NCBI GenBank assembly: GCA_034231615.1
Contig: CM067299.1
Span: forward strand, 17,004,555-17,068,554
Length of the DNA: 64,000 nt
Reading direction: 5' to 3'
From: Meghimatium bilineatum
Lineage: Eukaryota; Mollusca; Gastropoda; Stylommatophora; Philomycidae
Shown: positions 53,941 through 64,000 of the stretch, piece by piece
How positions within the stretch are numbered: position 1 is the stretch's first letter
Layout: each line of letters opens with the position of its first letter
The notes under the pieces: model-generated
The model's database searches: none
The model's input: only the letters and a program-made list of their open reading frames with translations
What the model was told of the DNA's origin: nothing
Translations under genes and position numbers: made by a program

Positions 53941-55655
53941 ATATAGCCTACCCAACAAACACACATATCTACTAGAGGAAAACAAGTAATACCCAATGCT
54001 TTAATCTTGGTAGTAGCAATATACAAAGAGAAAAGGTGTGTGGAAACTATATACCCGGTATTATAACATTCTATTAAGGAATCAACTCACAGACACTGAT
54101 AATAGTAAATATCTTGTAAAAGGAACTTTAGGTTGTGGGCAAATCAAATATTCTAACAATGACACCAGACAATGTGGAACATAATACAGAATGTGAGATT
54201 GAAACAATAACAGCAACCATGTAGCACAGTGTTTGTGCACTGCTTCTTAGTCTGGTGGTCATGATTCTAATCCTAGTCGAGTCCAAAATATTTTGAAGTT
54301 CTTTGTAGCTGTGAACATTTTTGTATTTATAAGGCTGCATGATCACTGTCTGCCTGTTTTGTGTTTACAAGGAATCAAATAGGCAGAGGAATCACAATCT
54401 GTTTGTGTTTTTTTTGTGTTTACAAGGCTTAAGAATCAAAATCTCAATAAGAGCAATATTTTTGGATGTCCAAGTGGATTAATTTCTGGAGCTACCTATT
54501 CTTGCATGACACTCTTAGCATCCAGCTTGCTGCTGTGTTGAGAGAGATATGGAATCCCTAGTACAATTAAATCAACACTCCCATTGTTTGTACAAAACAA
54601 CTGCTCAGGATGGAGAAACAATACTGGCATTCCTGTGTTGAAATTATTTAATTACTTTGTTGTTTTTTTTCTCAAAAAAATTGACCTGATTGATTTGTTT
54701 TTAATTCCATACCACTAGTTTGCTGTTCTGCCAAGTAGGAGAGAAGATAGACCTTAAAGTCTCAAGGGTAAAAAGTCACACATATCATAAACAGAAATCT
54801 GAAGTGGAAATATTTGTACTGTTTCATTATTTTCAGGTTCAAAAACTAATATGCGAAATATGATGACTAATCCCCTAATACTTGTGTAATCATCCCACTT
54901 TTGTATTTTTCATGTACATTATTTCATTGAAATAACGATCTTCAAAAATGTGAGTTTAGAGCAACTTGTCGTTATCAAAATGGTTTGATTTTTTAATACA
55001 GTATTCATTAACCATTTACTAATGTAGTGTAAGTTTTTATAAATCAAAATTATAAATATTTTGTGCAACCAAAGCGTAAAAATGTTTGTAGTGGTGGGGG
55101 TAAAAAGTCACAATGCTGGTAGTTGCGACTTCCTTACCCATGAAAACATATTTTGGTTTTCACCTCTGACAGTTTGTATCTTATGTGACACATTTTGTCA
55201 GTTAATATCAATCAAAAGTTGGTACTATTGATGTTATGTATTAAGTGTTAATATTTGTAATTGTTATAGTCAGACTATTTATTAACTTTGTTAAGACATT
55301 TAATAGAGAGACTGTGATGTCAGGTGTTATTGTTGTGGTGGACAAAATTCTGGTGGTCGAATTTCTGAGGAAAAAAACAACAAAATGAGATGGATTATTG
55401 TTTGTCTTCTTTATTGTAAAGATACCAGTGTCTTATGTCCGGCATTTGCTCACAAAGTCCTCTCCTGGTGGAACTAGGCAACAGAAACACATATGCTTTC
55501 AATTGTGAACAACTGAGATAATTTATGATTTAATAATGAGTTGAAACAATTATCCCCACAGGCTGTGGCTTTTATACTAAAGGTAAAGGTATGTCCCATG
55601 GCAGCAACCTGCCCTTGGAGATGAAGATAACTCTTCATGTACTAAGCTGCATCAA
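53941..55655. other. no exon recognised; weak SINE-like piece
   Basis: 54205-54295 has a tRNA-like gattctaatcctagtcga region, and 54480-54600 partly resembles repeat G. Otherwise AT-rich, no gene. Confidence 0.35.
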
Positions 55656-55659
55656 CTAT

Positions 55660-55872
55660 TAGGTGGGGTGGCCAGTTCCTTTCCTTGCTGTCTTTACTTT
55701 CCCTAACTCATGCGTCAGGTACTCATTTACAGCTGAGTCTACTGGAGGAGTGGTTGTGTCATGCGAGAAATCACAACCCGGATTTTTTTGTCTGGATGTG
55801 GTTTCGAACCTGGCACGCTGTAACCCAGTGATAGAAAGCAAGCTCACTATCAACTAGGCTACCGCGCTCCTT
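55660..55872 (-). repeat. tRNA-derived SINE, well-preserved head
   Basis: Reverse complement begins ggagcgcggtagcctagttg, atagtgagcttgc (A box), then gtgccaggttcgaaaccaca (B box). The body has aaatgagtacctgacgcatg and aaggaactggccacc. The related copy is 58785-58985. Confidence 0.7.
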
Positions 55873-56279
55873 TTACACTGCACTGGGGCAAAACGTCACA
55901 TTTTCTTTTTTGATGCATTTAATTCTCTATCACTTAAACACTGATCTTATGTCAACATTGAACAGAGCACATTTTTCCACAATGAGGAAGACTGCAATCA
56001 AACTACTGGGTTATATGTTAACAATGGCAAAATGAAACATGACTGAAGATAATTTTACAAGGAACAACACAATAAATTGGTCTATCACTGGAAGCATTTT
56101 TTATCATGGAAATGGATAGGCCCTATGAGGCAAAGGAAAACTACAATGGATGAGAGGGAAAATAACCACTCATATAAAACTAATGTAGAACCTATACTAG
56201 TTATATTATTATATTTATAATTATTTGTATTTTATATACTGTGTTTTATAGAGCCATTTGTCTGCCACATCTTACTGGT

Positions 56280-57265
56280 ACTTAAAGATGTTATTAAAAC
56301 ATCTTTTGATTGCTAAATATGTCTTTTGTCTAAAACATCTTTTGATTGGTAAAGATGTTAATTAGTTACTAAGTCTTTAATTAAAAATATTCCTTAATTG
56401 ATGAAGATGTCTTTTGCCTAAAATCATGTTTTTGCTAGGTATAACAAAACCTTTACTTGACAGACACATTTAAAACACCCTTGAAATTGAACTATTGTCT
56501 CAAACAAAATTTGATTAATAAATAACTTATCTAAAACATTCAATCATGTTTCTTCCACATTTGATATATATGACATGAAAGCTGAACACTCATGTATCAG
56601 ATATTTGGTATTCTTATCTATCAACAGTGTGTATATCCTGGCACATATCAATAATGATAGTCACATAACATGAATGTATACATTTCTCTATTTATTTCCG
56701 TTTCTAGTACAGTGAGATGGTAAAACCATTTCTCTGTATTTCAATTTGATTTTTTGTGTGTTTATTTCACTTATGTTTGTTTCTTAATAAAGGTCCCTGT
56801 TGGACCATAATGTAGAAAACGTCCTTATCCTTTTTTTCTGTGATTTCTATTTTTATATTAGTTTTATTATTTTTTAGTTATTAGTCAGACCTGTAAGAGT
56901 AGTACATTATTCTAGTAATCGCTTCTAAAACATTCTTTGCTTGATATAATTCTGCCTAAAACATTCTTCAATGATAAAAAACACCTGTCTAAAACAAACT
57001 TTGAATGATAAAGAACATGTCTAAAACACCCTTTGATTAATATAATTATGTCTAAAACATTCTTCAATGATAATACACCCCTCTAAAACATACTTTGATT
57101 GATAAATTCTTTTTGTCTAAAACATCTTTTAACTGATAAATACCATCTTTCAAAACATGATAATGACCTATTGAATGAAGCACCTTTTGCTTTGACAAAA
57201 ACATGACTAAAATATCTTGATTGAGATTGATAGAGACCCTCTGTCTAAAACCATCAATAAAACTC
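56280..57265. repeat. degenerate array of about 25-40 bp units
   Basis: Many copies of tctaaaacatcttttgattg with variable spacers. It is interrupted at about 56570-56925 by non-repeated sequence that may be an insertion. The core resembles units at 35485-35545. Confidence 0.65.
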
Positions 57266-57559
57266 GATACCATAACTTGATCGACTTTACAAAGGTGTTT
57301 ACTTATGTTTGACGTCAAAGTCTAGTCTATGGCATATTGTGAGGGAAATGATTTTGATACAAATATCAATGACGTTATAAAATAATTTTATAAAGATGTA
57401 AGCAGTGTTGTTTTTACTATACAATGATATTGGTGAATTCCTTAGAAAAAAGTATATGTGCGACAAGGTCACATATTATCTCAAATACTTGTCAATATAT
57501 ATAGAACGCATTATGTGTGAAACACTAAAATATTATCAAACAACATCTATTGGGGGAAA

Positions 57560-58030
57560 CCACTTTGTAATCTTCATTTTGCAGATGGCACTGATCTCTT
57601 ATGGTTGCTTTCGATTGAACTTCAGGAACTCTCCTCAAAATTGGTAACTAGTAGAAAATATACCATAGAGGTAAATGAAGGAAAGAGCAAAATACTGGTG
57701 AATGTAGGAAAGAGCAAAATACTGGTGAATGTAGGAAAGAGAAAAATACTGGTGAATGCAAGTATTCAAGATCCAACAAACATCCAACACAATGGATACA
57801 TATTTGAACAAGTTTCTGCATTAACATTTCTTGGATCACATTATATACAATGAAGGAGATTCCAGTGTTGAAATCAAGACAAGATTTCAAATGACTATGT
57901 CTGCCATGGCAAGGTTAAATGTAGTATGGAAAAGTAAAATCAATACTACAGTCAAGATCAAACTATAAAAATTACTGGTACTATTATTTTGTTTTCATGT
58001 GAAATCTGGACACTCACTATAGATACTGAA
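57560..58030 (+). pseudogene. LINE RT fragment with in-frame triplication
   Basis: Reads LHFADGTDLLWLLSIELQEL (RT block 5, with DG for the catalytic Asp-Asp pair), SSKLVTSRKYTIEVNEGKSK, then a repeated ILVNVGKSK segment, NIQHNGYIFEQVSALTFLGS, and later CEIWTLTIDTERGI. The second catalytic Asp is Gly and stops follow, so it is dead. Confidence 0.7.
57678..57758. repeat. 27-bp triplication inside LINE RT
   Basis: aatgtaggaaagagcaaaat plus actggtg occurs three times in a row, the first with gaagg and the last with gagaaaaat. Frame preserved. Confidence 0.9.
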
Positions 58031-58039
58031 AGAGGGATT

Positions 58040-58130
58040 TAGGCAAATTAATAATCATCATTAAGAGCTATCTCTGCAACGAAGGTTAGCTTCAATAGAC
58101 ATACAACATCCCATCTCGTCTTGGTGATAC
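58040..58130 (-). pseudogene. LINE family E 3' end
   Basis: Reverse complement of the family E ending (ctgcaacgaaggttagct; cttggtgatacac) as in 23040-23130. Confidence 0.55.
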
Positions 58131-58784
58131 ACAATTAATTTTGATGATTTTGTGAGAAAGATCTTTCTTTAAATTTTAAATTGCTGAGATCAAAGCCCTT
58201 TATTTTTTCATTTTAAAATAAAATCGATCATACAATATATCACCTTACAAATAAAATGATAAAACAACATTATAAAGATTGTTACTAGGACATACTTTGG
58301 ATTAGTAACTATAGTACAAATAGTGAGTACAAAAGATAACAAAAGAATTAATTACCAAAAGATGTATTCCTGGTCAAATAATAATAGTTAATGATACCGG
58401 AGAACCTTCAATTGTATTTGATAACAATATATATACAGGCCTACCTATTTTATGTTTCATAATTATCTTGTGCAGAATTTCTAAACTAACCACAAAATTT
58501 CCTGAATTGATACTCAGTGTAGGTCCTATATTCAAAATAAATTATGAAATCAATTATTTTATATCAATTTTCTATTAATATTTAACAAAATAATCCAATT
58601 ATATGCCAGCGCATTAATACAAAAATTATATATACCAGCGCATTAATACAAAAATTCATAAATTATAATCAATATTTGATTCTTCATTGTCAGCAAATTC
58701 ATAAATGTAAAAGTAAAATTAACCAATAACATTTTTATTAATGCTTTAGAGGTATGCAATGTTAGCGATTTCATATTTCAGTTG

Positions 58785-58985
58785 TTCTGCTATATGAGGG
58801 CAGTAGCCATCTCCTCTCCCTTGCAGTCTTTACTTCCCAGATTAATCCGGTACCCAATTAAGGCTGGGTCGACCCGGGAGCCATTGCGATCTGAAAATCA
58901 TCTCAATTGGGAAATGAACCCAGGGCTCATGTGGGATTCACTCATATGCGAATCCAGTGCGCTTATCATTGTGCTACGCTGCTTC
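58785..58985 (-). repeat. tRNA-derived SINE
   Basis: Reverse complement: aagcagcgtagcacaatgat, aagcgcactgg (A box), gccctgggttcatttcccaa (B box), then a body like 55660-55872. A 29-bp duplication (ccagcgcattaatacaaaaa) lies at 58605-58660. Confidence 0.65.
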
Positions 58986-59654
58986 ATAAATGTATTACTT
59001 ATTAGTCTTTCAAGTTTCATATCGCCAGTTGGGTCACTGTATGAAAAAACTGTGACATAACTATAAGCCAAATCAATGAATTAGTGATATATAGAATTCA
59101 AGGAATATCACTCTAGTCAATGTTGGAGGTGTTTATAACATGAGCAAGTAAAGCAGAAAGTAAATAGGACCTACTTCTTAAAATAAGAGTACACATATCA
59201 CTCCCTTCTTCTGCATGCACTCTAAATATCAGCATGAATATTCATGTGATTTCAGTCAAAGAGCGTAAACTACATTGTGCTGCTAGTTTTATAGCAGAAC
59301 TTTTATTTGCACCTTTTGGTCCAGCACATTTATCTCTGGCATGGTCGCTCCCCAGCCCTGAGCAACCACTTTATAGGACTAATGGGTCCGGTACTCCAAT
59401 GTCTTAGAGTGATTACACATATTTTACTAAATCACAAATAACTATGAATTAAGAAAATGTAAACATAGAAAATTCACATGACATTTGGTAAGTCAGTGCA
59501 TCCTAATTGTTAATAAAAACTTCTGGCTTTCCTATATTTTTTGGTATGGCTAATCATATGTGTGCTGTTGAATTAAAATATTTTATATTGTATCAAAGCG
59601 GCAAAGGTAATTAATTAAGACAATGTATACATAAATATATTGTATTTATGTAGA

Positions 59655-59730
59655 AGATTCCCCTGGTATAGTGGTTAAGCAATGTTTCTTGTGTCTAACA
59701 GGGCATGGGTACAATACAGGATCATGATGT
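59655..59730 (+). repeat. tRNA-like SINE head
   Basis: ccctggtatagtggttaagc (A-box like) and gggcatgggtacaatacagg (B-box like). Directly followed by SINE-B in the opposite direction. Confidence 0.5.
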
Positions 59731-59739
59731 CTTTTTTTT

Positions 59740-59905
59740 CTTCTTCTTCAGCGTTCAATCTCAAACTCCCGCTGGATCTCTCTTGTAGCAGGAACATGGT
59801 CCTATTATATTTCCAGTAGGATGTATTCCAGAGAATGGAAATGTGTTATGTCGCCATTTTACTTGCGCTAATGGCCCAACACATCAGTCTTCAGCAGAAT
59901 GTCTT
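59740..59905 (-). repeat. SINE-B copy
   Basis: ttcttcttcttcagcgttca, tctcaaactcccgctggatc, cagtaggatgtattccagag, atgtcgccattttacttgcg. Complete with GAA tail. Confidence 0.7.
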
Positions 59906-60039
59906 TTTTAATGTGAACTGTTTCAAGAACCAAGGGAAATATCATGTAGTTTCATGCTGCAAGTGATCTTTTGGTAGAAAATATTCCGCTTTGTTGACAG
60001 GGGAAAATTTAAGTTAGTCGGCAGATCATTATATTTAAG

Positions 60040-60230
60040 GTACTCCACACATGTAAATAGGTGCTTCGATCTCATATTCATTATGCACTTCAGCATGTGG
60101 AAACTGACTGTTCCAGTTCTGTGTTGGAAGGTAACTCTTCTATTGATTCCTGTATGCCGCTCATTTCATCCACAATCTTGAATAAGTGGAAACTCTAATA
60201 CAATAAAGTCAATCCTCTATACCTTTTGCC
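60040..60230. repeat. unnamed interspersed repeat G
   Basis: ggtgcttcgatctcatattc, ctgactgttccagttctgtg, tgccgctcatttcatccaca, and a tail tggaaactctaatacaataa. Longest copy in the window. Confidence 0.5.
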
Positions 60231-61525
60231 CCCTTAATAATTTATTTAATTTGAACATTTGCATACATTACACCAGCACAGAACAATTTAAAGACATGGG
60301 GAATAAATTTACATTTAGCAATTATCAACAGCAAGGAACACAAAGGATAATATTAAGCAGGTACAGGGTCAGACGACAATTCAGGGGAGAGAAATATGCA
60401 GCAACATAAATCAAACCTCTATGTGGAGATACACAGCAAACGCTAATACAGGAAATAAAACTCACCAATAAAAACTGGCAAGAGGGAAACAACAGAAAAT
60501 GTAACCACAAGTTAAAAATATTTTGGCAAACATGGTTGGGGCACCTCCAAATACTCAACAATTGCACAAATATCTCAGAAGTTGTTCAGTGCATACAGGG
60601 TGATCAGTTTAAAATAAGCAGACTAGCAATCATGCTGAGGAAAAAAAAGAGTACTGGTAGTATACATGACAAGAGTGTAAGATGTCGTGTTTCATATTCA
60701 CAGGAACATAGGACAAATTTTAAAAGTGAAACCAATATTTTTTAAACTGTTGACATATGAATATGGGGTCTCCTTATGGGTGAAATATACACTTGCTTTA
60801 TTTAAAATATGTCCTAAATGGCGCTTAACGTTTGATCTCCGTCAGAGTTTTTCTGCTATGTCATAAATGTATTTAGAAGTAACTATAAAAATAGACGTTT
60901 TAGCGGCTTACTGGCAAAAGGGGTCTGCTTAACTGTTTGTTTTAACAGTTTGTTGGAGATAAGGAGTTAAGCAAGTTGTTCATGGGGACTAACGGTTCAT
61001 TTGTTCGATTGATACACACACAAAGCACAGTATGAGCAGATACAGAGAAGAATCGGCAGTGTCTGGGATAACCCAACAAGCTGGAAATATAGGGAGCTGA
61101 GGTAACATGCGAGTATGAATGGAAATAGTGCTTTAATATACTTATTTCTGTTCATACTCATAAGAGCAGATAAACAAAATTGTTAAGACTTTCTACAAGA
61201 AGGTTAATTACAAATATTATCCCATGCTGTTATTTGGGTAAATAAGAAAGCCTGATAATGAGGCTGAAACCCAACAGTTCCAACAGAACTGTAACATAAA
61301 TATAAGAACTCGCACGCATGTGGTGTCAACACGCACATAGAGATTAGAACCAACCAACACAATAAACTAAAAGATAAGCACAAATTCAACTTTCTTATCT
61401 AGCATCTTGTGATTATTACCACATTGTTACCATTAACATCAAAAATATTTTCAACATTTTTTGCCTTCTCCCATTCATACACCGTCTACAATTTATCATA
61501 CAGGTTTCTGCAGAGTTCTCTAATT
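60231..61525. other. no gene recognised
   Basis: Short open frames on both strands, none recognised. Confidence 0.4.
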
Positions 61526-61528
61526 AAG

Positions 61529-61975
61529 TAGTGGCTATCAACTTTTTCTTGCTCGTGGGGCAATTTTACCTCCATGGACCCCCTGGTATCTAAAGAAAAG
61601 TCCATTGATGTTCTAAATCTTTATTTAGGTTTATCGAGAAATATATTGTTAATTGTGGTTCAAATGAATACCTTCCTATGCTGTCAGATGGTTATGTGAC
61701 CACAATTTCAACAGTTTTCTTCATGACACCCCTAGCAAATCAATGTAGTCCTCTAGTGTGCCATATGGCCCTCTGTTCTAAAATACTGTGATTGCAACAA
61801 TGGTGACCAATGCCTTTGATATGACCATCTAAGAGAGTGATTTCTAAAAATAATGTCCTCAGTCCTTTTCGATAAACTTTTTCTCTAGCCAATCTATGAA
61901 TATGTGGTTGTTGTACAATCGCAAAGGAGGGACCATTTATCTTACTTTTTCTATACACTCTATTTACTTAAAGGG
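61529..61975. other. possible hAT-like remnant and an unidentified open frame
   Basis: agtggctatcaactttttct with tcgtggggc and catggaccccctgg resembles one end of hAT elements. The minus frame 61740-61958 (IHRLAREKVYRKGLRTLFLE) is open for 72 codons but matches nothing I know. Confidence 0.25.
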
Positions 61976-62289
61976 GGAAATATGAAAATTCATTAAACTA
62001 GTCATCTCTTAGATATGCATGATAGGTAGCTGGTAGCATGTTAATATTTTATGCTCCTTCTTAGGTTTCCTGAATGAACAGGTATTCTTAAATGTTACTT
62101 GTTTATCACAGTGTACTTATTTATTACGTAGATAATGTGTTGATGTTGGCTTCAGCAATGGTGGGTACCAAAAATATATTTTAAATTTAATTTTATGAAG
62201 CCAAACAAAGTAGATGTTAGAAGGACTGATAACTATATCATAATAGAAAGCACTTAACTACTTTTTGTTACTGTGTTTCCTTTTAAGAT

Positions 62290-62610
62290 GTGGAAGATTT
62301 TATAATAAAAAATTAATAATGGAGGGAAACGTTCTAGGAAGGAGAAAAAGAGGCAGTTAAAAATGTCGATAGACACCAGATATTGAAGATATTTTTAATA
62401 CGAAGTCAGCTGTTATGGGCCTACAGAGCACATAACGGTGGCACAACGTAACTACTCTCCCGCAGAAATCGCATGAATATCCGTGTTGATTACTATGGAG
62501 CAAACACAAAACAAACAAACATAACACTGGAGGAAACAGGGCAGATTCTACAGAGCCGAGACGTTTATAGAGCTGCAGTCAGGAGAATGTTCTACAAAGT
62601 CTTATAAAAG
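62290..62610 (+). pseudogene. LINE tail
   Basis: Reads KKLIMEGNVLGRRKRGS near 62310 and, after a gap, TLEETGQILQSRDVYRAAVR then RMFYKVL. This is a typical LINE ORF2 ending (L-x-Q-x-R-x-x-Y-R-x-A-V-R-x-M-F). Decayed. Confidence 0.65.
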
Positions 62611-63029
62611 AACAATAAAGGTCACCTTGGTAAAGTGATTGCTCTGAAAAGCACAAGATGTATTTTAAACATTGATGTACAATGAACTACAACAAACTAA
62701 CAATGTTTATAAAAAGAGCAAAGATATTTAAATCAAGAGTATGATAAACAAAAATGTTTACACAAGTTATGAATTTATAACACAGCAGTAAAGAATAAAT
62801 ATATTTGTCTGTCTGTCCAATTTTCACTATCTCCATGAAGCTAAGAAGTTCACTGGGTCAGAGCTCACTGACATGAAGATTATAGATTCCTGTGTGGGCA
62901 GCAATACAAGTCTTGTAATACACTTTATAATTTTTTGTATCCCTCAATTTTTTATTTTTACAAACTTTTCTATGTAATGTGTCCTTTACGTTAAGAGTAT
63001 CCATATTGTCACTCTGTACAGAATATTAT

Positions 63030-63290
63030 CCTCACTGCCACTCTGTAAACCTCTTGGTTTTCATGCAAGCTATTCCACTTCTTCCAGTATCATATTTTAA
63101 ATATCCTTGATATTCTGTGTCCAGCGACATCTTGGACATCCTCTTTTTCTTTTACCAGAACCTTTCAATCTATGTTTCATCTTTTGAACCAGTGTCTTTT
63201 TATGTACCAAAAATTTTTTGAAACAATGCTTGTGACTATAAGACTCTCTCACCAGCTCTACTACAACAGAAGTCTGTGTCAACACACATT
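63030..63290 (-). pseudogene. LINE tail, minus strand
   Basis: Minus strand reads KMKHRLKGSGKRKRGCPRCR then WTQNIKDI, a stop and a broken continuation with LQSGSEDNIL. Same tail type as 53560-53740. Confidence 0.7.
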
Positions 63291-63369
63291 ATCTACTTAA
63301 TAAATAAGTATACTGCAATAAACAAAGAAATGAGAAACACTTAAGAATGTCCATTCATTCAGGAAACCC

Positions 63370-63480
63370 AAAAAGGAGCAAAGAATAGTAACATGCTACC
63401 TATCAAGCATGTCTAAGAGATGACTAATTAAATTAATATGGTGAACAGTAAAGATAATATGAGTTTTTAACCAGTGTCAT
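63370..63480 (+). repeat. SINE-A fragment
   Basis: aaaggagcaaagaatagtaa and caagcatgtctaagagatga align with the 5' half of SINE-A. Confidence 0.45.
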
Positions 63481-63814
63481 AGCACACAGTGTCCCATAAG
63501 TGCTCAGCCACCTAGTCATGATTGACCAGAAACTGACTGACTAGAATCGCCTACTGCACTTCCTAAGTAGTGATGATGCCATTCCTTGACATTCCCAGAG
63601 CATGAACCCTGGTGCCCTACTTCATGGTGGCTGGGTGTACCATAGGAGTAATTTTTATTTCAAACCATGAATAGAGGGTGGATTCGAAACCTGGGTTTGC
63701 TAAACGGCGGGTGAATGATTTAACATAACACTACCATTGAAATTGCAGAAAAACTGTGCACTATTAGATAAATGAATATTGTAAAAACATAAACAGGATT
63801 AAATGGTAGTTTTC

Positions 63815-63990
63815 AGATCAACAAATACTTTGTTAATTGTTTACAATTGTATTTATTCATTGTTTACACGTGTATTTGTTAATTGTTTACACTTGTATTT
63901 GTTCTTTGTTTGCAAGTGCATTTATTCATTGTTTACATTACATGTGTATTTGTTCATTGTTTACACATGTAAATTGTTCATTGTAAAACT
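63815..63990. repeat. about 23-bp tandem array, about 6 units
   Basis: Unit attgtttacacttgtatttg ttc with variable centre (acaatt, acacgtg, gcaagtg). Runs to near the window edge. Confidence 0.85.
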
Positions 63991-64000
63991 GCTGCTTGAC

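Noticed and set aside
55660-55872. tRNA gene
   Set aside because: A and B boxes are present but there is no complementary acceptor stem and the body is repeated elsewhere, so it is a tRNA-derived SINE. The same applies to 42640-42975, 48745-48890 and 58785-58985.
57064-57318. 84-codon minus-strand frame
   Set aside because: Lies over a degenerate tandem repeat; no similarity.
61740-61958. 72-codon minus-strand frame as a gene
   Set aside because: Looks protein-like in composition but I recognise no family, no splice context, and it may be part of a repeat.

Overview
This is a window of animal nuclear DNA: AT-rich, intron-heavy and crowded with decayed transposons and minisatellites. There are no operons, Shine-Dalgarno sites or bacterial genes. 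The only host gene I can support is a Ras guanine-nucleotide-releasing factor (RasGRF family). It is read on the minus strand as nine short exons between 49631 and 5989. In order these encode the IQ (calmodulin-binding) motif, the DH (Rho-GEF) domain and the second PH domain. Every exon has AG/GT borders, all splice phases agree, and the residues follow vertebrate RASGRF1 in order. The first PH domain and coiled coil (upstream) and the REM and CDC25 Ras-GEF domains (downstream) were not found and probably lie outside the window. Close similarity to vertebrate RasGRF, together with the repeat content, suggests an invertebrate such as a mollusc or another lophotrochozoan. That placement is an inference.

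Layout. 1-5900: SINE-like elements (including an inverted pair) and 3' ends of non-LTR retrotransposons (LINEs), one containing a second LINE tail. 5989-8960: two PH-domain exons with a LINE RNase H fragment in the intron between them. 9-17.8 kb: SINEs, LINE pieces and four tandem arrays (35, 27, 32 and 48 bp units). 17804-17976: a PH exon, followed by two further arrays (49 and 53 bp). 20.4-38 kb, inside a 20-kb intron: LINE copies (one with an 18-bp minisatellite grown in frame inside its reverse transcriptase), a DDE transposase relic, a pogo/Tigger-like MITE inside a minisatellite, and several short arrays. 38.2-49.6 kb: the DH and IQ exons. Their introns hold an intact-looking mariner with perfect terminal repeats, a second mariner with an in-frame internal deletion sitting inside a 73-bp array, a hAT-like element, SINEs and a long TA tract. 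49.6-64 kb: upstream sequence with no exon found, containing a 327-bp MITE, a LINE insertion with an 8-bp target duplication inside a 52-bp array, tRNA-derived SINEs and LINE tails.

No new enzymatic system is visible. The most interesting structure is the interplay of minisatellites with genes and transposons. One array repeats an exon-intron junction, copying the 5' splice site of a RasGRF exon. Two LINE copies have in-frame tandem expansions inside the reverse transcriptase region. Four separate insertions (two DNA elements and two LINE fragments) lie inside minisatellite arrays, two of them with readable target-site duplications.
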